Source of the DNA: Aradus depressus
Lineage: Eukaryota; Arthropoda; Insecta; Hemiptera; Aradidae
Assembly: GCA_963662175.1 (NCBI GenBank)
Contig: OY759221.1
Span: 25,469,027-25,533,026 of the forward strand
DNA length: 64,000 nt
Direction of reading: 5' to 3'
Below are positions 1-11,774 of the stretch, in pieces. Each line of letters opens with the position of its first letter. The stretch's first letter is position 1. The position numbers and the translations under genes were made by a program. The notes beneath the pieces are model-generated. The model saw only the letters and a program-made list of their open reading frames with translations, was not told the DNA's origin and ran no database searches.

Positions 1-132
1 TCATAAGAGACATGGCTAATATGCAAAGTACAATAAGGCCAAAAAAAAACATTTTCTTAATTCTTTCTCAGGAAGGAAATAAAATGAAAATACGTTTGGG
101 AATCAATGTTTGTTTGTAGTTCAGACACTTTT

Positions 133-640
133 ACTTCCCCAACTAATACGAAGTATAGGAGAAGTTATGTGATCGGTAACTTATTTTACCTGGTTCTCAA
201 AAAAGAAAGGAAAAAAGGCCTAGTTGAATCACCGGCAAAGGTTTCGCTGTACCTTCAAAACCAATCGACGGTTTGAGTTAAAAATCAATAGACATTTTTT
301 GTCGATGCATTCATTACAGCGGCAGTTATCTTAGGGTTTTGAGTTAAGCCCCCTCCTCAAATCTCCCCTTCCTTTCGGCCGGTTTTTCAGAACATTAATA
401 GGTGTGGTCCCTATGAGTATTTGAATTTCTATATAAAATTTCATGTTGATTCTTTCATTAATTACATCCGCAGTTATAAGGGTGTTTGGGTTGAGCCCCT
501 TACCCACACACACACAGGAATATATATATTATATTTTTTCAATTCAGCGGATCGAAAACGTGAAATTACCTCCTCTATATTTCGTATTGCTGAGATTCGT
601 GCTGGGGAAGTACATTTTAGGGATCCACCTACTATTTTTT
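133..640. repeat. MPR family copy, mosaic
   Basis: Starts acttccccaactaatacgaa (plus start), then minus-oriented modules (attcattacagcggcagtta, tttcggccgg) and a plus-type end ctggggaagtacattttagg at about 612. Confidence 0.65.
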
Positions 641-1285
641 TTGTAGAAGCCGAAAAGCATTGTTTTTCCTGATATTAGTGTTGCATCAACTGCTGTTCAT
701 TAGCGACTGATTATCTGCAGTTAGGCCGTCCCATAAACGTTATTGGGCAGTCGGTAAGTTTACATTACTGATTTCCAGCCATGTACATTTAGTTTAAATT
801 AATTTTATCTGGTATATTTAATGGTTATTTTATTTTTCTTGGTTGGGAGGGAGTAAAGGGGAGTATAAAGTTCCAGATGTGAAGGAGTTATGTTAACAAG
901 GTTCCCTTTGAGGAGTGGGTGGTCCATCGTTAGAATCTCGCTCACAATAAAAAAGGAAGAATGTATCATATCTGAAAAGCCTTGAGTAGTAGGACGATGG
1001 AGTTTTCAACAGATTGGCTATTTTGATTGGTTTCTTATAGCGGTCTCTTTGGGCGTTTATAGAGCTAGGAGTAAATGTAAAAGAGCTTTTTTCTTTGTTT
1101 CATTGTACAGAGTAATTCTAAGAGTGACTTTCTTATACCCTGTAATGCCAGTTGGAAATAAATTCGAAAGAGAGGAAAGGAGACTGTATCTATTGATTTG
1201 GTTGAAAATCAAAAGGTTTCTTATTCAGGGCCTTCTGACTCGCTCTACCTCTCAGTTCCCCCTGATATAGAGGCTGAACAGACAG
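641..1285. other. Unannotated AT-rich stretch
   Basis: No recognisable gene or repeat between the MPR copy and the mariner element; short open frames lack coding character. Confidence 0.5.
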
Positions 1286-1289
1286 TATA

Positions 1290-1887
1290 CGGGTCTGTTC
1301 AAAAAATTCGCGGACGGTTTGAATTGCGCGGCTCCAGTTGGTTACAGGGGAATCCGCTTGGTGTCGCTAGGTTTGTACAGATCAGCTGATGATAACGCTG
1401 TTTGCTGCTTGCAGATATCTTCATTTGTTGATTAGCTACGCGGTTTTTAGTGAAGTGCGATTTTTTCGTTTGTCGGATTTCAGAATGAATAACCTGAATG
1501 AGCAACGACTTGCTGTGAAATTTTGTGTTAAACTTGAAAAATCTGCGACTGAAACATTTGCTATGCTCAACACGGCTTACGATGATGTTGCTATGAAGCG
1601 TACGGCATGTTTCAAGTGGCATGAACGTTTTAAGGGTGGTCGACAGTCGATTGAAAACGATGAGCGTTCTGGACGTCCTTCCACGTCAACTGACGTCACG
1701 TTCACCACGAGTACCTCCCCCAAGGCTCCATAGTGAACCAGACTCACTACATTGAAGTTCTGAAACGTCTGAGGGACGCCATCCGTCGCAGAAGGCCAGA
1801 AATGTGGAGTGGCGCGACTGGTTTTTCCATCACAACAACGCTCCACAGAACTTGTGAGTTTTTCGCCAAACACTCGATCGCTGTTCT

Positions 1888-1921
<34 letters not shown>

Positions 1922-2210
1922 TTCTCACCTGACCTTGCTCCTTGTGACTTTTCCTGTTCCCCAAACTCAAAAGACCCTTGAAAGGAAGAATATTTGAGAC
2001 GATTCCCGAGATTAAGGCAAATACGACGAAGCAGCTGAAGGACATTATAAAAGAAGCGTACCAGGACTGTTTCAACTAGTTAAAACACCGTTGGGATAAG
2101 TGTGTGCGTTAGGGAGGAGAGTACTTTGAAGGGGACCCAGACATGTAACTTCTAAATAAAGTATATTTTGTTTCATGACTTCAGTCAGCGTATTTTTTGA
2201 ACAGACCTCG
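1290..2210 (+). mobile_element. mariner element, internally deleted copy
   Basis: Terminal inverted repeats are visible: CGGGTCTGTTCAAAAAATTC on the left and the complement of GAACAGACCTCG with the preceding TATTTTTT on the right; the left end lacks one base. The element is flanked by TA on both sides (1288-1289 and 2211-2212), the known mariner target duplication. At about 0.92 kb it is shorter than a typical 1.3 kb autonomous mariner because the middle of the transposase is missing. It cannot be autonomous. Confidence 0.9.
1485..2148 (+). pseudogene. mariner transposase pseudogene
   Basis: The ATG at 1485 opens a frame with the mariner N-terminal DNA-binding region: MNNLNEQRLAVKFCVKLEKS, then MLNTAYDDVAMKRT, FKWHERFKGGR and ERSGRPSTS. 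Near 1700 the sequence jumps, with a frame change, to the late catalytic part (HHEYLPQGSIVNQ, EVLKRLRDAIRRRRPEMW), so roughly the central half, including the early catalytic region, is deleted. The H.NAPxH region is garbled (FSITTTLHRTCEF). The PHPPYSPDLAPCDFFLF region is disrupted by a run of 33 C bases (1889-1921), after which SPDLAPCDFS can be read. The C-terminal end (KEAYQDCF, then KHRWDKCVR) is recognisable but frame-broken and followed by stops. It is a dead gene; the family is certain, the subfamily is not. Confidence 0.9.
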
Positions 2211-2212
2211 TA

Positions 2213-2929
2213 GTATACCTTGGTGAAGTAGGTGAGTGATGAAGACAGAAGACTCGCTATCAGCCCGGGTTGCCAGCTCTACCCCTCAGTTCCACCTACT
2301 TGGTGCACCGTGGGTTCACTCTCCCTACCTCGTCTACAACACAACACAATCATTACTTAACCACTATCCAGCACTTCTCTAATAGTCAGACGTCTTCTCC
2401 TTTCTCCCCCGTTGTCACCTCTCCTTTCTCCTTCTTCTGTTTTCTACGTCTTGTCACTCTTTCTGTTCTACAAACAATAGTGACAGTTTCTCACCATATC
2501 ACATATTCAATATAAACTGGATATGAGTGATGCCAGATCAACTTTACCCAGTTGCTAACTCTTCCTCTACCTTCATCAACTCTTGTACAAGACAACGCGA
2601 AACACAGTCATTACTTAGCTAACCACTAGTAACCACCTCACTTCTTGCTGAGATAGGGGACCTCTCTCCACAGTTGCCACATCTCCTTTCTCCTATCTCT
2701 CATCTTTGAATTTACCTTGAACTTTTTTCGAACTAACTCTCCTGTGCTGCAACACAGTCATTATCCATTATCACATCACTTATATAAATTAACGTTGGGA
2801 AATAAAGTACCCCTTATTTCTCCACAGCGACCATCTCTCCTTCTTTCTCCTTTCTCCATCTTCAGTCTGAAACTAATGCCATTTGCCGGGTTCCCTCTTA
2901 CAGTCTTACCTCCTACCATAATAGCTGCT
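2213..2929 (+). repeat. Pyrimidine-rich degenerate direct repeats
   Basis: Three diverged segments of roughly 200 bp each have a caacacagtcattacttaac-like phrase followed by a ctcctttctcc-rich segment (near 2340, 2600 and 2750). Confidence 0.55.
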
Positions 2930-3455
2930 ATACCAGGAATAGGGGAAGTTATGTAATCAGCCAGAAATTCTATAATCAGTGTTCACCGGAATTTCATGAT
3001 TTCCGACCACCTGATACCAAAAATGAAAAAAAAAAATTAAAACGTGCCCTGTGTGTGTTTCTGTGACCTCAATAACTCCTGATAGAATGAATATATCGAC
3101 ACGAAATTTTATATGTGTATCCAGAACCCCCGCATAGGACGACACCTATTGATTTTTAGTCAAATCAGCTAATATGAAGGGGACTAGGAAGCTTAACAAA
3201 AAACTGTAATAAGCGCCATTGTAAGGAACGTGTCGTGATAAAATTGTATATATAAATTCAAAACCTCATAAGGATGACACATATTAATTTTCAGCGGAAT
3301 CGGCCGAAGGTAAGGGGGCTCAACTCAAAAACCAGCATTTAGTATGAGGATTCAAAAGTCCCTATGTACGTCAACTATTGGGAGAGCGAACACCTAATTG
3401 ATTAATTCGTTCTGGGGATACATTGTCGGTGATACACCGACGACTTTTTTCTTTC
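2930..3455 (+). repeat. MPR family copy
   Basis: From aggggaagttatgtaatcag to ttctggggatacattgtcgg-tgatacaccgacgac, with at least two internal modules (cgacacgaaattttatatgt, ttttcagcggaatcggccga). Confidence 0.8.
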
Positions 3456-4014
3456 TTATTATTAAAAAAAAATGGGTAGAGCACTAAGTGTGCTGAGCCA
3501 ATTTTTTTTTTTTTTAAATTAAGTAATTGTAACATTACTTTACCCCCTACTATTAACTTAAATACAGTATATTTTTATTCTATAACTCAAGTTCATTATT
3601 TTACGATGTAGACAGGTGGTAGTCTCAACAGGCAAAAATGTCTCTACTGATCAATATTCAGCGTGTTATGAGTGCGTAGAACCTCCATTCAACATGTGAT
3701 TAATCCGTTAAGCGTATCAGAAAAGATAACGTTGTAATATCTCATTGGTTGTTGCGATAACGGGCAGGTAAGGTAGTATTTGAAGAGTTGAGAATACATT
3801 TTCAAGTTTTACAAGTATCAACTGTTAACAAACACTGAAGAAGTCAGGTTCTCTTGCGTAGCGGTTTTTGATTTGTCTTATGTAAAAAAATGAGATCTTG
3901 ATGGATAAGCCTCTTATGGTAAACATTGACTTATTATTTGATTCCAAACATTAGGCACATTTCTCTGATCCCAGTACAGTACTTTTACACTATTAATATT
4001 AGTAGGTTAGTTGG
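3456..4014. other. Unannotated AT-rich stretch
   Basis: Poly-T/A tracts and no recognised element. Confidence 0.5.
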
Positions 4015-4332
4015 TTATTATGACTCATGCCCGAGCTTTAACTACTAGGTCATATCGCCAACTACCAGAGCGCTCTTTTGTCACGTTGGTGGACATGAGC
4101 TTTGCTATGGGAGTCCTAAAATTGGCCTACCCTAAATTTTTATTCACCTAGGGTAGGGGTCCTTAACGAATAACTGACATCGCACAGGCTCGAGACCATC
4201 CCTTGAAGTTCAATCCGAGAGACGGCGTGCTCAAGGTATTTTTAACCATCTAGAAAAAAAACCTTAGGATCTCAAACCCGCGATCTTAAGCTCAGTAGAC
4301 TGGCACGCTACTTCTGAGCTACCGGCGCCCTC
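4015..4332 (-). mobile_element. tRNA-derived SINE copy S1
   Basis: Minus orientation: 3' tail end first (tatgactcatgcccgagc), ending in the tRNA-like head (complement of GAGGGCGCCGGTAGCTCAGA with box-B-like GCGGGTTTGA). A tail extension ctattaatattagtaggtta is shared with copy S5. Confidence 0.85.
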
Positions 4333-4383
4333 AAACAATACTTTTTCATTTCGCCCCACTAATTCTAAAAATGATGAAATAAA

Positions 4384-4565
4384 AACTAAATTTCAGTGTA
4401 GGATACCTATTGATAGGTATCAAATCGGCCAAAGGGAGAGTGCGGGAATAGAAGAGAACATATACTCAAAAACTACGGTTGTAATGAATATATGTAGTGC
4501 ATGACATTTTAGATGAGGATTGAGCAGCTCCTGATTCCAAATAATTCGACCTGGGGTAGTATATC
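4384..4565 (+). repeat. MPR fragment
   Basis: One to two diverged modules (atcaaatcggccaaaggga, ctcaaaaactacggttgtaa); no ends. Confidence 0.5.
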
Positions 4566-4699
4566 GGGGGTGACTCATCACGATGGATGAAAGACCCCTT
4601 CAAAATTTGACCTTAGTTTAACTACCTGATGGCCTATAAAAAGCAGGTCACCAACACGGAGCCATAAAGCCAACCTGATTGACTGAAAAGAAATTCTTA

Positions 4700-5287
4700 C
4701 CTTTACTCTTCGTTTATTTTTAACGTGCCGATTCCAAGAGAAGATATTTTAATTAACAATTCTAGCTCGAATTGTGAAGCTATGAATAAACAAGAAGTTT
4801 TTCCCAATCCTAATATATTTTCAACCGATTCCAAGGTAAGATATTTTATAAAACTAGTTCGAATTGAAGCTATAAACAAGAAGTTCTTCTGTTTACTCTT
4901 CATTTATTTTTAATGTCCCGATTCCAAGGGAAGACTTTTTAATAAACAAATCAAATATAAAACAAGTCTAGTTTGACTTGAAGCTATAAACAAGAAGTTA
5001 ATTTATTTTTAATGTCCCAATTCCAAAGGAATATATTTTAATAAACAAATATAACATAAAACAAGTCTAGTTTGAGCTGAAGCTATAAACAAGAGTTAAT
5101 TTATTTTTTATGTCCCGATTCCAAAGGAAGACATTTTTATAAACAAATCTAATATAAAACAAATCTAGTTTGACTTGAAGCTATAACAAGAAGTTAATTT
5201 ATTTTTAATGTCCCGATTCCAAAGGAAGACATTTTTATAAACAAATCTAATATAAAACAAATCTAGTTTGAGCTGAAGCTATAAACA
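4700..5287 (+). repeat. Tandem array, about 99-bp period, about six units
   Basis: Unit core: tttatttttaatgtcccgat-tccaaaggaagacattttta and gaagctataaacaagaagtt. The last units are nearly identical, the first are diverged. Confidence 0.9.
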
Positions 5288-5611
5288 TTCGTGAGTGTTG
5301 GTTGATTTGTTTCAAGACAGACAGTGTGTAGGTATAATAGTCGGTAGTGGTTTGGGACACGCAAGGGGGCAGACAGGCTCACCGGGTGGGTGGAAAGGTA
5401 TATTGAAACAAAAACAAGACGGAACAGAAAAAAAAAGAAGGAAGGAACCACAGAATGGAGCAGACCTAACCTTAACCTTTTTCTAGTTATTGTACTAGAG
5501 ATAGGGAGGCACGGAACATGACTAGACTCATGAGGCCGACCTATTCATACCTAATTTCAGGTGGGATTCCAATATTATACCTGCGGTAATAAGTGGGGGT
5601 CAGGTCCACTG

Positions 5612-5649
<38 letters not shown>
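5612..5649. repeat. Poly-A tract of about 38 nt
   Basis: Preceded by caggtccactg. It could be the tail of a plus-strand retroposed sequence, but no body or target duplication was identified. Confidence 0.7.
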
Positions 5650-5651
<2 letters not shown>

Positions 5652-5747
5652 TGGAAAAGTTGTAGGTATGCATATTAAAAAGATATTTTTTCATGTGTTA
5701 GTAAGATGTTGTGGGACGAGATTTCTCATATAAATAAAATGCGTCAT

Positions 5748-5918
5748 CCCACTGTTTTAGTTTTGACCAGAACCGGTTTTCAACGCAACAGCGTCATCAT
5801 CAGTGGTACATACCACCCACACAGCGTATCAGTTCTCCTTTAACCGCTACGCTGCATGGGTGGGATGTACCACGCTGTTGGTTTGAAAACCGGTTCTGGT
5901 CAAAAATAAAATAGTGGG
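5748..5918. mobile_element. Foldback MITE-like element
   Basis: Nearly complete inverted repeat: arms of about 75 bp, from CCCACTGTTTTAGTTTTGAC to the matching GTCAAAAATAAAATAGTGGG, both carrying AGAACCGGTTTTCAA and a CACCCA..CAGCGTA segment. The loop is about 20 bp. No target duplication could be settled. Confidence 0.75.
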
Positions 5919-5979
5919 AAGACAACTTTTTTTTATTTCTGTAAGATATTTTTTATTATAATTAATATTTTGACTGGAC

Positions 5980-6230
5980 ATTTTTTTATATGTTTATTCA
6001 TAACCCCATAAGGATGACACCTATTGGTTTTCAGCCAAATCGGCTGAGGGGGGGGGGGGGGGGGGCTATTCAAAAACCTTAGTAATTGCTCATGTAATGT
6101 AAAGTGAAATGAAAAATAAGTAAGACGTCTACTGATTTTCAACCAAATCGGTAAATTGGTTTCAGAATGAAAACTTGATCGATTAATTCGCCCTGGGGAA
6201 GTACATTTCCGATGATTCACCAACGATTTT
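5980..6230 (+). repeat. MPR copy, right half
   Basis: Modules with ttttcagccaaatcggctga followed by a G18 run (6048-6065), ending ccctggggaagtacatttcc-gatgattcaccaacga. Confidence 0.75.
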
Positions 6231-6574
6231 TTTTTATTGTCGGATTGTTTACTACGAAGAACATGTTCTAATCCAATCCTGAATTAAGGAGGAATTGTCT
6301 GATCAGAATTTCTACTAAGGTTTTAAATATGTATGACATGTAAATTTAGTTTGTGGGAACTCTAAGGGTGAAAAAAGAGAGAAAGTGATCATTTATTTCT
6401 ATGAATAAACTTTATTTCTTAGCCAAACAATTTGATACATAAATTATACTTTTTGGTTAGAAAAAAAAGTGAATCAACAGCAATGTACTTTCCTTAGCTT
6501 GAATTATTTTTAATAAATATGGTTTTCGCTCTTTTTTTTTTTTTTTTTTTTTTTTTAATTAAGAAAAAATAAAA

Positions 6575-6812
6575 TATAAGTGATGTGGCCATTAGCGTAC
6601 ATTCTTATACCACCCACACTTACTGATCAGTTTCTCTCCCCCTTCTCCTTATCAAAACTATTTCATGCTGGCATTACTGGGTAAAACAATGTCTAATCTC
6701 ATGATTACACTGTACAAAGAGACAAAATGAATTTTTTTGAGAAGGGAAGGGCAGAGAGAGTGATCTGTAAGCGTGGTTGGTATAAGAAAGTCCTGTAATG
6801 GCCATGTTACAT
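6575..6812. mobile_element. MITE-like inverted repeat
   Basis: Arms of about 60 bp: gatgtggccattagcg...cttataccacccacacttactgatca at left, and agtgatctgtaagcgtggttggtataag...taatggccatgtta at right. The sequence at 48340-48425 contains the same right arm, so this is a family. Confidence 0.6.
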
Positions 6813-6859
6813 TTTTTTTTTTTTAAATTTTGTCATCAAATAAAAGCATAATTAATTTA

Positions 6860-7200
6860 GGTTAGGTTTTATGACTCATGCCCGGGCTTTAACTACGAGG
6901 TCATATCGCCTATTACCAAGAGCGCTCTTTCGTCACTCTGGTGGACATGAGCCCGACTCTACTGTGGGAGTCCTAATTTTTGCCTGTCCTAAATTTTTAT
7001 TCACCTAGAGCAGGGGTCTTTAACGAGTACCTAACATCGTACAGGCTCGGGACCATCGCTTAATGTCCCATCCGAAGGACGGCGTGCTTAAGTTTATTTT
7101 ACCTCCCAGATAAAATAAGCTAAGGGCCTCGGTCGGGTTTCGAACCCACGTTCTTGAGCTCAGAAGACAAGCACGCATACCACTGAGCTACCTGCGCCCT
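6860..7200 (-). mobile_element. tRNA-derived SINE copy S2 with 13-bp target duplication
   Basis: Full length. Target duplication cataattaattta at 6847-6859 and 7201-7213. Tail GGTTAGGTTTTATGACTC lies next to the left duplication; head box B reads TGGGTTCGAA in complement. Confidence 0.93.
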
Positions 7201-7529
7201 CATAATTAATTTATATATGTGCAATTGCATAGCTCAAAATGAATATACAATAAAATAAATATTTATAAGAAATTATTTTTTGTAAATACTGATTCAATTG
7301 TACTTGTTTTAATAATTTGAATAAGTATGTTGGTTGTTTTCAGTCAAAACAAACAATGGGCTACCCGTTAGATGTATGTGTAGTGTTCTCGACACACAGT
7401 TAGAATGAAGTGACTAAAAATAATCTTAGTTGTTTCCAGCTGTTTTGGTCTCCTAGCCAGACAGTGCGTCTCTCCAACTTCTTATATAATTTATTTGAAA
7501 TAAATATATATTCACGGCAATACACTTGG

Positions 7530-7945
7530 TTTTTTTGGATATATGGGGTCGGGAAACATGAAGTTCTTGTGGAAAACCATCGTACTTTTGTCCGATTATA
7601 TAACTTCCCCTGGACTAAATGTATCTGTATATAATATATATGTCCGCCATTCTGATCGAGTCTGTGAACACGATAAATGTATTGAGTATATCGACATGAA
7701 ATTTTATACATGTACCTACCTATCCAGAATGCATGCCGAAAAATGTCCCGAAATGTTGTTTTGAAACCCATTTTTTAGACGTTTGAAATTTTTTTATTAT
7801 TGGTATTAAGGATAAAAAATCATTTTATACTGACTATACTTTAGCGGTTGATATACCTATTATACATGGATACACACAAACGGGCATACATTTATTTTTT
7901 GAACATTTTCGAATACAGCGAGCTGGAAAACATGAATTTTCTGTG
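7530..7945. repeat. MPR fragments, mixed orientation, degraded
   Basis: Minus-type end (ccgattatataacttcccct), then plus-type module start (gtctgtgaacacgataaatg, atcgacatgaaattttatac), then another minus-type end region. Confidence 0.5.
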
Positions 7946-8098
7946 AAAACTCAGCTTTGGATTTACAACCCATAGGCGTTGGATTTACCTAAATGAGCTG
8001 TGGAAGTACATAGGCGTCTACTTTTACCTCTATGACTTACAGAGAGTATTACTCATGAACTTTGTAATAATAATCGGCCTCTCGGTGACTAGATTAGA

Positions 8099-8411
8099 GT
8101 TAGTTATTATTTCTCAAGCCCGGGCTTTAACTACAAGATCATATCGCCTACTACCAGAGCGCTCTTTTGTCACTCTGGTGGACATTAGCCCCTACTCTAC
8201 TGTGGGAGTCCTAAATTTGTATTCACCTAGGGTAGGGGTCTTGAACGAGTAACTGACATCGTACAGACTCGGGACCATCGTTTAACGTCCCATCCGAAAG
8301 TCGGAGTGCTCAAGTTTATTCAACCTAAATAAACTAAGGGCCTCGGCCGGGTTTCGAACCCACGATCTTGAGCTCAATAAGCAAGCACACCATTGAGCTA
8401 CGGGTGCCCTC
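8099..8411 (-). mobile_element. tRNA-derived SINE copy S3
   Basis: Flanked by gactagattaga (8087-8098) and gactaaattaga (8412-8423), a target duplication with one mismatch. The body matches S2 except for short deletions. Confidence 0.9.
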
Positions 8412-8699
8412 GACTAAATTAGATGTTAAAAAAATGTTGATATGTGACCAAGGTCCGTGTCAGTGGACTCGGGATTCTATCTTTGTCGTTGAAGGACTTC
8501 AAATGTGGAAACCCAGTTGACGAGTCTTCTCTATAAATAAATTTCTTCCGAAAAGAGGCCACAATAAGACCGGAGGGTCCTTACCAAAGTTACTTTATCA
8601 TCGCAGGGTGTCCATTGGGGGTAAATTTCCAAACATTAGTGAATTTTTTTTTTCAAATGAAGGAAAAATCAGGGAATAAAAAAAAAACATGATGGAAAA

Positions 8700-9115
8700 G
8701 TCTTCGGTGAATCACAGGTGAACGGTACTTCCCCAACACGAATTAATTAAGTTTTCTCTCCAATACTAATTGACTTACATAGTTAGGGAGGGACTGCTGA
8801 ATCCTTCAGGGAATGCTGGATGTCCTGTCTGCATATCGGCAGTTAATAGGGTTTTTGATTTGACTGAACCCCCCCCCCCCCCCCCCCCCCCCCTTACCCC
8901 CTTCCTTTTGACTGAAAATCAATAGGGGTCCTCCTTCCTAGGTTCTGGATACACATATAAAATTTCGTATCGATACATTCATTCTATCGAGACACAGATT
9001 TTGTTTTTATTTTGTAATCAAGAGGTCAGAAAACTTTGAAATTCACGAGAAAAATCAACATCGAATTTTGTGACTGATTTTATAACTTCCCCTATACTTC
9101 GTGTAGCTGGAGAAG
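8700..9115 (-). repeat. MPR copy with C25 run
   Basis: From tcttcggtgaatcacaggtg and acttccccaacacgaattaa to cttcccctatacttcgtgta-gctggagaagta. Poly-C at 8869-8893. Confidence 0.8.
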
Positions 9116-9287
9116 TAAAAAGTCTGCAAAGGTCGAAGAATTTTCAAATTTTAACGGCCAGAGTTCATGTTACAAAAGTAATGATGTACTAAAGGTCTGA
9201 CCGGAGAAGGGAACCAACTCTGTCGGCAGACCGTCGAACTAAATCCCAAGCGTAGCACAGATTGGGGAGTTCATTGTCTGTCTTGGG

Positions 9288-10033
9288 CAGGGGTCGGCAA
9301 CGCGGTGCCCGTGAAGCAATTTTAAAGTGCCCGCCATTCAAATATCTAAATTCTAGTTTCTTTTTGAAATTTTGAACATCAAACGTAAATTTTTAGTAAA
9401 AATTCTCATCTTTACCCATCAGTTTGTCAAACATTTTGATTTCTTATTGGAAGAATTTAATACCAGATTTGAAGAATTCTACGAATTGGAGGCATTCTTA
9501 ACGTTTTTTATTAATCCTTCCTCTCATTCAGAGGACGATGTGACTAATAAAATCGCAACGTATTTCGATAATTCCAATAAGGAAGAATTGTAAATTATAA
9601 ATATTACAAATTACATTGAATTAAAATGACATCATAACGAAGAAAAATTCTAGAATTTAGTGTATGGAAATAGCTTACCATTGTTGAGAAAATTGAATTC
9701 TCTTGGCGCGTTGACATATGCTTTTGAATGTTTGTTTTCCAATATGAAATACTTAAAATGAAGCCTTACTGACGCTCATTTGGACCAATGCCTGAGAACT
9801 GGGAATTCAACTTATATGTTGGCCGCAGATTTACAAGGTCAAATATCGCATTAATAATCAAGATTGTTTTTCAAATAAAATTTGAATTTATGCATTAAAA
9901 ATTTATGTAATAAATATATGTTACATTAATATTTCGATGTTTAAATATTACCCTCCCTCTTCATTCCACGGTGCCCGCCAAACTCTCGCATTTCCGAAAT
10001 ATGCCCTCCTAGTAAAAAAGGTTGCCGCCCCTG
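9288..10033 (+). mobile_element. hAT-type DNA transposon, degraded (ZBED/GTF2I-like lineage)
   Basis: Ends CAGGGGTCGGCAAC at left and the complement of CAGGGGCGGCAAC at right are hAT-style termini. Flanking 8-mers gtcttggg and gtctagag are partly matching and consistent with an old 8-bp target duplication. Inside are fragments of transposase (see the pseudogene entry). The element is 746 bp, far below an autonomous hAT. Confidence 0.75.
9372..9780 (+). pseudogene. hAT transposase C-terminal remnant
   Basis: An open stretch at 9372-9593 reads FDFLLEEFNTRFEEFYELEA and FLTFFINPSSHSEDDVTN, matching the known arrangement in hAT transposases related to ZBED5/GTF2IRD2-like proteins (an F..RF.D...LE....F..NPFS.....V segment). 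Beyond a stop, 9650-9780 in shifted frames still shows LNSLGALTYAF, ECLFSNMKYLK and LTDAHLDQCLR, the hAT C-terminal dimerisation motif. The zinc finger and catalytic core upstream are missing, so this is a fossil. The lineage assignment is from motif memory; a protein search would confirm it. Confidence 0.7.
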
Positions 10034-10689
10034 GTCTAGAGATATGATATCGAAAGAAATTATCGATACATTTAGTTGTAATTAGTATCGAAACCATATT
10101 GATACCCAGTACTTCTAACCATTACAATATATTGATATGATTTTGTATCGAATCGAAAATTTTAGTTTAAATTAGATTAAAATTTTAGTATTTTATGTGA
10201 CTAGTTGAATAGGGTAGCACCACTGGCGCAGTAATTAGGATTGATCTTGGCTCTGTCGCTGATGGAGTGACTAGCATCGTCCGCTAGGATCCCCGCCGCC
10301 GCAGTTGATAGCTTTGCTGGCTAGAATCCCGATGAGGAACTCAGTGAACTGACAGGGTGAAATGAGGCAGAGCGGTTGTTTTTCCTGGGTTGTCGGTTGC
10401 CCTGGTAACTCTCCAATCCTCCCCTCCATCCTTTCTTATCCCGAGATAATCATCAAGGTTTTATTATTGCTTTAACCAATCTCATCCAATATTAGAAGCT
10501 ATTTCCTTTTTCAATCTCTAAACTATTTCCACTGGGATGTGAATCATAAAAGAAGCCTGGGGTCGACAACCTTCTTGTACTTGCTAGCCGCATTATGCCC
10601 TTCGTAGACAAATGCGGGATGCAAAATCCTATAGGTTTTCAAGCACGGGTCGCATATAAGTTATAAGCAATTTGGCCCCAAACTGTTTT
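10034..10689. other. Stretch with GC-richer island 10215-10440
   Basis: After an AT-rich part with repeated tatcgatac-like words, about 225 bp of higher GC (ggcgcagtaattaggattga; ccgccgccgcagttgatagc) resemble neither MPR nor SINE. No protein motif is readable. Confidence 0.4.
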
Positions 10690-11280
10690 ACTTCCCAAGT
10701 TATACGAAGAATAGAGGAAGTCATTTAATCTGCTGGATAGAAGAAATTCAAAGTTGATTTTTCATCAAAAATTTGGACCCCCCCTGATTCAATAAATAAA
10801 TTTAATAAATCCGGTCTGTGTGTAACACGATAACTCCCGATAGAATAAAATATATCGACTCGAAATTCGTATATAAATCGAAAATCGGGGGTCGTCATAC
10901 TAAAAAAGCCAATTACTGCCTGTGTAATATTAAATGTTTAATATAATTATTTGTATTTTATCACAATAACTCATACCTTCAATAGTTCTGCCCTCTTGAC
11001 AATCTTCCAAATTCTTTTCCGTTTTTAAATTGTTATTTTACAATGTAACATCCATGTTTTATTAACGCCACATTTTATTTCGGAATCGACGTCGATTTTC
11101 AACCAATTCGGTCGAAGGAATGGATCAGAGGAGGGGACCGTCCATGTAATGAAAATGTTGTCACAAAATATAGAATGAAGTCTCTGAGTAAGAGACGTAT
11201 TGATTTTCAACCATCAATTGATTTCAGAGGGGGACCGTAAACTTAGTTGATTAATTTGCGCCGGTGGATGTACTCTGCAG
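10690..11280 (+). repeat. MPR copy
   Basis: Starts acttcccaagttatacgaag, ends ttgattaatttgcgccggtg-gatgtact; the modules are diverged and the terminal palindrome is lost. Confidence 0.65.
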
Positions 11281-11774
11281 GTCTGCATTTCTATCAAATG
11301 CGCGGCCTGGAACCAATTCACATTTGGACTTGTTTATATTTACAACTTGTTGATCGACTTCAATTTGTCATTTTGGACAAGTTCCTGGAAGGCTGTTTAG
11401 TTTATATTGATGTTCTCAGTCAGATATTTGCCCAAATGTTATCCGGGTCAGCTGATTACTCTTGTTTCGCGAAGGTCGTCCATCATTTTTCCTTTCTGAA
11501 AGACCACGTCATAACGCGAGGATCTCAGCCCCTGAAGTCTGCTTCATTAGCATCAAGCCAATATTAGTTGCTAATGTTTGACCCGGATTTTTTTAAACTC
11601 ATTTATCATTGTGCTGAATTATGTTCTCTAACTTATGATTGGTTTGTTGCGTTGGATCCCTCTTCCGGCAATCTCATTTTTCATATTTTTTTATACTGTT
11701 ATCTATATTATTAGGCTATTTTTCTTGATCTCATTAGTTTCTTGGATATTTCTTCCTTATGAGGGGAGGCTTAT
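11281..11774. other. Unannotated stretch with 106-codon open frame
   Basis: The frame 11247-11567 (starting in an MPR end) is open but matches no family I know and is probably chance. Confidence 0.35.

Noticed and set aside
11247..11567. 106-codon plus-strand frame
   Set aside because: Starts in an MPR end, no family motifs, no splice or conservation support.
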